The notes beneath the pieces were generated by a model. It made no database searches and was not told the origin of the DNA. It worked only from the letters and a program-made list of their open reading frames with translations. This document shows positions 56,754-64,000 of a DNA stretch of 64,000 bases, piece by piece (the stretch's first letter is position 1; each line of letters starts with the position of its first letter). The position numbers were made by a program, and so were the translations under genes. Source of the DNA: Valencia hispanica (Eukaryota; Chordata; Actinopteri; Cyprinodontiformes; Valenciidae); NCBI GenBank assembly GCA_963556495.2, contig OY747702.1, forward strand, positions 47,461,786 through 47,525,785, in the 5' to 3' direction.

Positions 56754-57869
56754 TTGACCTCCCACCTGATGAAGATCATGGAGAGACTCATCCTCACCCA
56801 GCTTTGCTCCATGGTCAGCTCAACGTCGGACCCTCTGCAGTTCGCCTACAGACCAAACATGGATGTGGACGACGCAGTCATCTACCTGCTGCATCAGGTG
56901 CTGGCTCATCTGGAGACGCCTAGGAATGCTATGAGAGTCATGTTCTTGGGCTTCTCAAGCACTTTCAACACCATCCAGCCGTCTCTACTGCAGCAGAAGC
57001 TGAGAGGAGCAGGAGTGGACGAACATCTGACCTCATGGATCACCAACTACCTCACCAACAGGCCTCAGTACGTGAGGCTGCGTAACTGTGTGTCTGAGAT
57101 GACTGTGTGCAGCACAGGAGTACCACAAGGTACAGTGCTCTCACCTTTCCTCTTTACCCTTCACACCTCAGACTTCACTTATAACACCAGCAGCTGTCAC
57201 CCCCAGAAGTTCGTTGATGACTCAGCCATTGTCGGCTGTGTGACTGATGGGAACGATCTGGAATATAAGTTGGTCATAAAGGGTTTTGTGGACTAGTGTG
57301 AGCGAATCCACCTGTGCTTGAACACTAGTAAGCCAAAGGAGCTGGTGATCGACTTCCAGAGAAACACATCACCTCATTCACCAGTGAACATTCAGGGCTC
57401 AGACATTGAGGTTGTAGATACCTTTAAGTACCTAGGTGTTCACTTTAACAATAAACTGAACTGGTCCCATAACACAGACGCTCTGTATAAGAAGGGTTAA
57501 AGCTGCCTCCACCTCCTGAGAAGGCTGAGGTCCTTCGGAGTGAGCACTCATCTGCTAATGACTTTTTGTCACTCTGTTGTTGGCTCCATAATCCACTTCG
57601 CTGTGGTTTGCTGGGGCGCATGCAGCTCGGACCAAGACAGGAAGAGACTGAACAGGCTAGTGAAGAGAGCCAGCTCGGTCCTGGGCCGCCTGCTGGACTC
57701 TGTGGAGGAGGTGAGTGAGAGGAGGATGGTGGCGAAGTTGACCTCCATCTTAGACAACTCCTCTCACCCGCTGCACCTGATTGTGGAGGCTCTCAGCAGT
57801 TCCTTCAGCGGAAACATTAACAATGCAAAACAGAACATTTTCGTAGATCATTTATTCCCACCGCTGTGA
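56754..57869 (+). pseudogene. Rex1 reverse transcriptase, two stops and a lost Asp
   Basis: One continuous frame of 372 codons broken only by TAG at 57294 and TAA at 57498. Motif A reads FLGFSSTFNTIQP: the Gly codon at 56949-56951 occupies the place of the catalytic Asp of Rex1. Motif B GVPQGTVLSPFLFTL (from about 57118) and motif C FVDDSAIVG (Asp pair at residues 155-156) are intact, followed by KYLGVHFNNKLNW and the C-terminal region with CWGACSSDQDRKRLNRLVKR and SERRMVAKL. Both stops can arise by single transitions from Trp and Gln codons. The protein is dead, but the frame has no indels. Confidence 0.88.
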
Positions 57870-58071
57870 GGCTCTATAACTCCACTCTTTAACTGCTGTT
57901 GGCTCATCACTATCACCTGCTCAGTACAATATCCCATTGTGTATTGTATATTTATATTTATTTATGTACAGATCCTTTTGTAAACTCATTTTTTGTATTT
58001 TATTCTACCTATTTCATCTCCCACCAGTTTTATATTGCTGTCTGTCTTTTACCTATGCACCTTATTCCTTT

Positions 58072-58753
58072 TGTCAGGTTCTCTGGATTTTGCATTTCTA
58101 TCCTTCCACTTAATTTCCTTCCCCTCTGTACCCCAAGCTGCTTTCTTGTTTTGTCCCTCCTGTTTGTGTTTAAACTTAGTTCTTTTCCTTATCTAGTTTT
58201 TTCATGTTAGATTATTCCTTGTCTTTATTAGTTTATTCTGGCACTTCTTTGTTTCTGTATCTTCTTGCTCTTAGATGTTTTCACCTTTTGTTTGTGTCCT
58301 CATTTGTTTCCTTAGTCTATTCCCTCTAGTTTTACTATTTATGTCTTCCTTCTGTTTTCTAGTGTTTCCTTTAGATTCCTTTTCAGACATATTATCTTTA
58401 GTTTCCAGTTTCTTAAGAGTTTTCTGTCTCCATAACCATTCTACCTCTGTTCCAAGCTGTTAATTGTTTCCACCTGTTCTCTCCCTCACCTGCATCTGAT
58501 TCCCCTAATTGGTCATTGGTCTCCTCTCATTTCTTCCCCAGTATATATTCTGCTTGCATTCACTCACTACTTGCTGGTCTGTCATCATTCTTTCCCTACC
58601 TGTTCCTGATTCCTGCCCAGTTCCTGTTTTTCCCCTCCCAGTATTTTTGGTTCTCAGAGTTCCGTAAGTTTTGTTCCTTGTTTTGTTAATTATTAAATCC
58701 ATTTAAATTGTATTGTTGCTGCCTTTGGGACCTTTAATATACCAAACATGACA
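58072..58753 (+). repeat. 5' LTR
   Basis: TGTCA at the left, TGACA at the right (58749-58753). Pyrimidine-rich throughout. A TATA box lies at 58542-58548, followed by the part (58559-58753) that is repeated at the right end of the element. Confidence 0.85.
58541..58575 (+). promoter_or_regulatory. LTR promoter (TATA box and predicted start)
   Basis: TATATA at 58542-58548 in a gtatatattc context. A start 25-30 bp downstream would fall at about 58567-58575, almost exactly where the sequence shared with the right end begins, consistent with the start of R. Confidence 0.5.
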
Positions 58754-59881
58754 GAATGGACCAGACACAAATTGGACCCAGCAGCTGACTTGTCCGATCA
58801 GGACTGGAACAGACTACATGTTATCGTCAAACTTTTTTACGATACCATGGCTGGCACACCCGACCCACAGACCAGGCTGAGGGTGGCTGAACTCAGCATT
58901 TCCCACCTGCTGAGGTGGCTACCCTATTTGGAGAAGCTGGAGCTGGAAGAAATGCTAAATGAAGCTGAGTTTCATAGACACCAGGCCATCTCCGATCTGT
59001 CCAAAATCAGTCCACCGTCCACCTCCGTTCCCTCAGTCATCCACATCCCACGTTACCTTTCTGACCCCCAATACAATTCTGGGGACAGCTCATCTTCCTC
59101 CACGGTTCCAGAACCTTCCCCAGTCACCAAGCTACGCCGTAACCGTCGCCGCGATAAGAAGTCCGCTTCTACCATGGAAGCCTCACCACCACCCACCACT
59201 TCACTTAATCCACCACATGTCAAGGAGGACAAACTTTTAGATTTTTTTTTTTACGGGGACAGAACGGACTATTTTTATTTTTCTGAGGGTCCTCACTCAG
59301 CCTCAGCCCACTCCCAGTCAGCCACAGCTTGCTCCAACCCGGCCTCAGCTTCCTCTCAGCCTGCAGGGGGTGTTCAACTGGCTCCTGTTTCCACAGGGGG
59401 TGTTCTGGATAGCACGCTCCTGACTCCTTGTTCCTCAGGGGGTGTCCAAAAGGACACGCCTCTGGCTCCTGACTCCGCAGGGGGTGTTCCGGAAGACACG
59501 CCTCTGGCTCCTGACTCCGCAGGGGGTGTTCCGGAAGACACGCCTCTGGCTCCTGACTCCGCAGGGGGTGTTCCGGAAGACACGCCTCTGGCTCCTGACT
59601 CTGCCGAGGGTCTCCAGCGCCACGTCGTGGGTCGTCTATGCCACGTCTACTCCTCTCGAGGGTCCTCCACTCCGTCCTCCCGAGGGTTCCCAGCGTCCTA
59701 CCAAGTTTCCCTTAGTCGACGCCGGTTTCCAAGACTAAAAGTTCTCCGTCGCAGGCCTCCCAGGTTCCTGCTCCTTCACTCACTCACTACTCGCTGGTCC
59801 GTCGTCATTCTTTCCCTGCCTGTTTCTTGTTCCTGTTTTTCCTTCCTCATCCCAGTATTTTTGGTTCTCCGAGTTCAGTAA
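58748..59881 (+). CDS. Unrecognised 377-residue protein of the LTR element
   Basis: The frame starts at the LTR edge (MTEWTRHKLDPAADLSDQDW). Residues 15-85 look helical and charged (WNRLHVIVKLFYD, then RLRVAELSISHLLRWLPYLE and LEKLELEEMLNEAEF), a Gag-like size and character. Residues 91-125 are Pro/Ser-rich. Residues 128-138 form a basic patch (KLRRNRRRDKK). Residues 161-180 are acidic and aromatic. Residues 207-290 contain tandem 14-residue repeats (GGVPEDTPLAPDSA). The last about 35 residues are encoded by the 3' LTR piece and are probably not functional. There is no zinc knuckle and no protease or RT motif. I do not recognise the family. By position it could be a gag-derived RNA-binding protein. 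The frame is open throughout, against a background of broken elements. Confidence 0.45.
   Translation: MTEWTRHKLDPAADLSDQDWNRLHVIVKLFYDTMAGTPDPQTRLRVAELSISHLLRWLPYLEKLELEEMLNEAEFHRHQAISDLSKISPPSTSVPSVIHIPRYLSDPQYNSGDSSSSSTVPEPSPVTKLRRNRRRDKKSASTMEASPPPTTSLNPPHVKEDKLLDFFFYGDRTDYFYFSEGPHSASAHSQSATACSNPASASSQPAGGVQLAPVSTGGVLDSTLLTPCSSGGVQKDTPLAPDSAGGVPEDTPLAPDSAGGVPEDTPLAPDSAGGVPEDTPLAPDSAEGLQRHVVGRLCHVYSSRGSSTPSSRGFPASYQVSLSRRRFPRLKVLRRRPPRFLLLHSLTTRWSVVILSLPVSCSCFSFLIPVFLVLRVQ
59396..59605 (+). repeat. 42-bp coding minisatellite, five units
   Basis: Units start at 59396, 59438, 59480, 59522 and 59564, each opening gggggtgt. Units 3 and 4 are identical, unit 5 differs only at its end, and units 1 and 2 are more diverged. 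A partial unit precedes at about 59366. The length is a multiple of three, so copy number changes preserve the reading frame. Confidence 0.95.
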
Positions 59882-59892
59882 GTTTTTATTGT

Positions 59893-59923
<31 letters not shown>

Positions 59924-59983
59924 GTTAATCATAAAAATTTTATTGTTGCTGCCTTTGGGTCCTTTAATATACCAAACATGACA
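59779..59983 (+). repeat. Truncated 3' LTR (R-U5 only)
   Basis: Aligns with 58559-58753 (cactcactactcgctggtcc ... ccaaacatgaca) and ends at the target duplication. The equivalent of 58072-58558, that is the U3 part with the promoter, is missing. A run of 29 T at 59895-59923 has expanded relative to the 5' copy. Confidence 0.85.
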
Positions 59984-60285
59984 CCTTTATTTGTTATGTA
60001 TGCTGCCGTAGCATGTGAATTCCCCCCGTGGGATAAATGAAGTATTTCTTTTTTTAAATTATAAATGCAATAAAAACAAAAACATAGATCTACTGTATAC
60101 AGTAGATAAGACGTCAGCTAGATCTAGACATCTAATCAGAATTATTCACTCAGTTTTATGTGAGAATGAGATGCTATATCTAGACAGAATCTTAACAATA
60201 ACTGATGAATAGTGATTTTTCTACATTTATAACATCTTAGTGTTCCTATGTATTGTGGGCAAAACGTTGCCTACTTCCGGGTTTA

Positions 60286-60849
60286 AATCCACCAATGTTC
60301 TTGACCAACTTTTATGGAAATAAACATATTATAGATCATCGTAAATCTAATAGTCTTGGGATTCCAATGGTGTATGCCAATCAAGGATGTAATTATAACT
60401 GTAGACACAGAGAGCATATCTAGCAAACCACCCCCGAAAGAAGTATAATTTGAGGCTTTTATTCGTAAACTCAAATAGGCTGTAAAATAAATTTGGTGTC
60501 ATGAGCACTGTAACAAAATCAAACCATTAAAATGCAAACTTTTACCCATTTTGTTTTATCACTATCCATTTTTGTTTAATTTGTTCTCACAATTAGATTG
60601 GAAGTTCAATCAATTACAAATGTAAAAAAAAAATCTGTAATGATTGTAGAACAATTCAGTCCAGTTTGGATTAACCAAATACTATAATTTTTTTTACCTT
60701 TAGATTAGTACTTGCTAGAACCCAGGTCTCTTTCTCCGCAGGCAACCGCAAAGGAGAGGTGTGTGCTTTAAACATCCATCCTTTGCTGGCGAGGGGGGAG
60801 AGGACTTCTGGAAGAAACCTTTTGGATCCAAAATACCTGTGCAGTCGGC
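60286..60849. other. Unannotated DNA
   Basis: No gene or repeat recognised. Confidence 0.5.
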
Positions 60850-61490
60850 TGTAGTGATGGGAATTCCGGCTCTTTTAGGAATGCCTGTTCTTACGGCTTG
60901 GCTCACTAATGGGAATTCCGGCTCTTTTAGGAATGCCTGTTCTTACGGCTTGGCTCACTAAAAAGAACCAGCTATTCAGCTCCCAAATGGCTCCTTACAT
61001 TTTTGGTTTCTTAAATTAATATATCACCAAAAATAAGTGTAAAATGAATTACTAATCTACAAAAAATGCATCAAATGTTTATCATTTATATGGCTTATAT
61101 TTCCAATGAAACAGAATGCTAGAAAAACATAGAAAAGATCACAATGTATATAACGGCAGAGCCCGCTAGAAATATCTAAACTTAACATACTCTACACTCT
61201 GGAATCTGAATGGTCAGTATAGTTGAAATTAATCTAAATTTTGTTACCTACTGTCACTCATTTTCTCACCTTTCCAGCATGTTTTGTCTGTAGCGCAGTT
61301 TTTTTCCTCTCCTTCCATGTCTCTCTGTGTGCTTGTGGAGCTATCTCTCTGTACCCCCCTCCCTCTCCCGTTCCCATCCTGCCCATGCAGACATGTAGAC
61401 CACATATTGTATAGTTGACCAATTAGCAGCTTGAACAGAAACGGTTCGGCTCCCCCAACAAGGAGCTGGCTCATATCAGTCATTTCAAAC
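60850..61490. mobile_element. hAT-like non-autonomous fragment
   Basis: The left edge tagtgatgggaattccggct resembles the start of a common fish hAT family with gagccggctc-type subterminal repeats. Matching wording recurs at 60962-60995 (aaagaaccagctattcagct) and 61440-61475 (acggttcggctcccccaac, ggagctggctc). The right terminus and target duplication were not found, so the limit at 61490 is approximate. Non-coding. Confidence 0.42.
60857..60960 (+). repeat. Perfect 52-bp tandem duplication
   Basis: 60857-60908 and 60909-60960 are identical (beginning atgggaattccggctctttt and ending ggctcacta). It lies at the end of the hAT-like fragment. Confidence 0.97.
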
Positions 61491-64000
61491 TGCTGAGCTG
61501 AGATCTCCTCACCCGACGTAGCTGGGCTAAAGGCTGCCTGTGAAAAGGGACCAGTCCGTGGGAGAATAATGCTGAGCTGAGCCGAACCGAGGTGGACTCC
61601 GAGTTCTGGCTAATGGTGGCAAGCTGCCCCGCACCCCGAAGCCTCACGGTTAGAGCCCCAAGCAGCTGCTGCTAACTGACTAGCTAAAGGCTGGTTTCTT
61701 TCCTTTAACGCTGATTGCCCAGACACGGATTCACCCTTCAATGTAAACCTAAGAATCGTTCAAGTAAGGTTGTGTCTGGGCAAAGATAAATTAGCTTAGG
61801 ATAAACAAATTAAGGTTTGTTTTGATTGTCTATTTCACTGTGTTTTTGCTGCATTTGTAAGAATTCATTATTCAATTGTTTGGGTATAAACAGTGTTTTT
61901 CAACGGTTCCTCACTGATAGTCATTTTAAATAATGCAACATGGCTTACTCCATCCCACCTGAGTTTTCTTTTGTTCTTTGGTGCTAAGCTAAAACAGAGA
62001 GGCTCTAGACTGCGCAACATAAATTAGCTCTGGGCAAAAAGGACAAACAACGTTAAAGGGTTAAATCTTTGGACATACGAATCGATCCTGAGGAATTTTT
62101 ATAAGAATCTATTTATAATCATATACCAATAAAAAATCAAATAAAAAAAATCTATATCAATAAAAAACAACAATTTGAAATACCCCTTTAGTTTAGTGCT
62201 GAATTGGAAGCTGTGAATCAGATGTAATTTAAGCATTGCTCACCTGCAGTGTACCACCATGTTTTCTCGCAGTGCCTTAAATCAGTATTGTCACCAGCTG
62301 GTATTCCTCAGTTTTGCAAAGAGACATATTTTAATTAGAAACAGTTAAATTATACTGGTCTCTAATTATGGCCTCCTTAGCAAATCCTCCTAAAAGGTGT
62401 GAGGGAATAAAACAAAGTGTGATATTGTTTTATGTTGGGTTTTTTTTCTTTAACCCACGTAATACAGTATCTGTTGAGTTTACACCTTTTAGAGATTTAA
62501 TGCCACCTGGCAAACTTTATGGTAGATTGGGGATGATAGAAGTGTTTTTCTGTGTTTAATATCTCCTCCTGGACTTCTATGTGAAAGCAGTTCTGCGAAG
62601 TTATTAAAGTTCACAGTCGTGGGTTTTGCTGTTTTCAGCTGCCTCCTCTGCTTCCTACTTTCTTCAACTTTAAAATAACACCAAGTAAAATGATGCACAC
62701 AGGAAAACTTCTTAGCTTTATTCGAGGACCAAGGATGTAGACACAATTTTTCAGTCAACTTTAATTTGACTAAGACGGAATATACAACTGATCACCCACA
62801 ACACTGTAAAAATAGGAGATGGTTTTATCTAGACAAAATGTTTGTTTTTTAAGTATCTACATAGGCACAAGTATGGCTTATTTTTTTACTTAAAGAGTGT
62901 TTTTCTGAAACAATTTCTCTTTCTTGTTGTAAATATAGCAGTTCAGTCTCTACTCTGAGACAGATTACATCACTGCTTTTTGTTATGGTAGTGAAGATGC
63001 TGCCGCACGAAAGGGTAAAGGCTTCTATAGCAAAGTCATAGCTACCAGTGAAGTAGTGGTTACTCTAATTGTGTGTTTCTAACTGTGTTTAGATGGAATA
63101 ATGATGCCAGGAATGATGACCCATGTAGGCGAGGGACAGTGTCTGTGTGTGTTCTTGGAAACCTACGTTGCTCCATCTGCAGCTGTTAGGCAACCAGCTG
63201 CCACCCTCCCATCGGCACTACCAGCCATAGCTACCCTGAATCCATGGCAACTGGCTCCCATCTGTGTGTTTCCTTGGATGACTGACTGACCCTTTTTCTC
63301 TTCCTCCATACTTACTCTCTTTTTTAAAGATAAAAATCGATTAATGTCAGAGGGGTTTTATTTATAATTAGGTGTTGAGAATCTTAATCCTCTTCATGAT
63401 GTAATTTACAAATGTTAGTTATGCAGTGCTGATTATACTGTATATTGAACCTACATAAAACAAAACATACAGTGTGAGTATAGTGTGGTTGAGAGTGAAC
63501 ACAACATAATAAAGCAGAACTAAATTCACCCACATGAAACACCCACACATCTCATGTGTCCCGTGAAGATTGCATACTTACTCAAGCACTGATGCATACA
63601 TTCTACCCATTTACACACAGACACAGTGACTTTAAACCACGTTTATCGTTTCTTCTGCAGTCTGGAATATCATAACAGGAAGAAAAAAAGCTCCTCCTTC
63701 TGTGAGGATGTCGCTTAGTCTCCTGTTGAGAGATTGATCATCGACGCTTTCTCCTTCAGGGTCCATGTTCATGATGATCTCATTTCACAACATAAACAGA
63801 AGTTTGACATCCTAGTTACGTCTGGTAATCTCACAAACTCACCCTGAATTACAGAAAATGTGCACAGACCTCTATAAAGAATGTTAAAGATTGCGTGCCA
63901 TTGCGGTGCTGCTGGAGAGGTTCTTGTCAGACCAACAGGAACAGGACTCTGACTGGCCAGATCGAGTCGCTGAGTGGGAGATGTGGTTTAAGTCAGTGCT
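61491..64000. other. Unannotated DNA to the window edge
   Basis: No gene or repeat recognised with confidence. A 62-codon frame at 63101-63289 is Ala/Pro-rich without a motif. A short frame open to the window edge is listed separately. Confidence 0.45.
63897..64000 (+). CDS. Possible partial exon at the window edge
   Basis: After an in-frame TAA the frame reads AIAVLLERFLSDQQEQDSDW and PDRVAEWEMWFKSV, open to the last base. It has an amphipathic, charged composition unlike the AT-rich flanks. There is no recognised domain, and its extent cannot be seen. It could be the start of a host exon or part of a transposon protein. Confidence 0.2.

Larger units (their letters stand above)
58072..59983 (+). 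mobile_element. Non-autonomous LTR retrotransposon
   Basis: A 1.9-kb element flanked by an exact 5-bp duplication ccttt (58067-58071 and 59984-59988), starting tgtcaggttctctgg and ending ccaaacatgaca. The left LTR is 682 bp; the right end repeats only its last about 195-205 bp. No protease, reverse transcriptase or integrase is present; the interior is about 1 kb and consists mainly of one frame with tandem repeats. The exact duplication and TG..CA-type ends identify an LTR retrotransposon mobilised in trans. It lies in the Rex1 3' untranslated region and is the youngest layer of the nest. Confidence 0.87.
56715..60055 (+). mobile_element. Rex1: Rex1 non-LTR retrotransposon, 5'-truncated and interrupted
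   Basis: Begins within the reverse transcriptase (gtacagaccactacagacc at about 56728) and ends, after an interruption at 58072-59988, with the Rex1 3' end (gccgtagcatgtgaattccc, gataaatgaagtatttcttt at about 60008-60052). The join reads through the gaccttattcc/tttatttgttatg sequence once the LTR element and one copy of its 5-bp duplication are removed. No clear target duplication was found, which is usual for this family. It lies inside the THAP repeat and is therefore younger than it. Confidence 0.85.
56421..60285 (+). repeat. THAP-exon repeat, copy 2, split by Rex1
   Basis: The left part 56421-56710 matches copy 1 from gagagaaaactaacttttcg through the THAP exon to aagtaaagcaattcatc. The right part 60056-60285 matches the remainder of copy 1, from ataaatgcaataaaaacaaa through tagatctactgtatacag to tgttcctatgtattg. 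Everything between is inserted Rex1 with an LTR element inside it. Confidence 0.75.

Noticed and set aside
59374..59623. Minus-strand and alternate-frame repeats proteins over the minisatellite
   Set aside because: Any frame is open across a 42-bp repeat whose length is a multiple of three. Only the plus-strand frame extends beyond it on both sides.
58072..59983. Endogenous retrovirus with envelope
   Set aside because: No protease, polymerase or envelope sequence, and the interior is only about 1 kb. A non-autonomous LTR retrotransposon explains it better.
1..64000. A bacterial- or phage-type system (operons, defence islands, restriction genes)
   Set aside because: Gene-poor AT-rich DNA with vertebrate LINE, SINE, hAT and Tc1 content. 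There are no operon-like gene runs or ribosome-binding patterns.

Overview
The window looks like nuclear DNA of a ray-finned (teleost) fish. The evidence is the repeat content: a near full-length Rex3 retrotransposon, a Rex1 element, several L2-clade LINE fragments, Tc1/mariner, hAT and PIF/Harbinger-type DNA transposons, tRNA-derived SINEs, and long (GGAT)n and (AT)n microsatellites in an AT-rich background. The species cannot be fixed from this. I recognise no host protein-coding gene, no rRNA and no genuine tRNA. The window is best read as an intergenic or long-intron interval. By my coordinates a little under half of it is recognisable mobile DNA.

Layout. 1-7.4 kb: single-copy DNA, a tRNA-derived SINE, a second SINE on the other strand, and a decayed L2 element whose 3' untranslated region was hit by a Tc1 transposon. 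9.5-12.2 kb: a decayed Tc1-like element carrying two later insertions (a 1.1-kb fold-back element and a 398-bp hAT MITE), followed by a truncated SINE ending in a GGAT array. 16-25 kb: a LINE 3' end, two copies of a second Tc1-like family on opposite strands, and a 1.3-kb element flanked by TTAA. 25.6-29.1 kb: a 3.4-kb hAT-like element with a SINE inside it. 29.5-39.4 kb: Tc1-like end fragments, a solo LTR, three L2 fragments and a palindromic MITE. 42-45.4 kb: Rex3 with intact target-site duplications. 46.5-47.9 kb: a TIR element with a broken THAP-domain exon and a second small element inside it. 53.2-60.3 kb: two copies of a repeated THAP exon, a Harbinger fragment, and a three-level nest (THAP repeat, then Rex1, then a non-autonomous LTR retrotransposon with an unrecognised 377-codon frame). 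60.9-61.5 kb: a hAT-like fragment. The remainder is unremarkable.

How the parts relate. Rex3 may have supplied reverse transcription for the most common SINE, because both end in the same A-rich/GGAT tail and both carry 9-14 bp duplications of the target. Nesting gives relative ages: the L2, Rex1 and Tc1-like hosts are old and broken, while the LTR element, the hAT MITE, the SINE copies and Rex3 are younger and keep exact target duplications. The points I think deserve a second look are the short LTR element with its own repeat-bearing reading frame and a 3' LTR lacking U3, the mobile THAP exons, the chimeric Tc1 copy, and the fold-back element.
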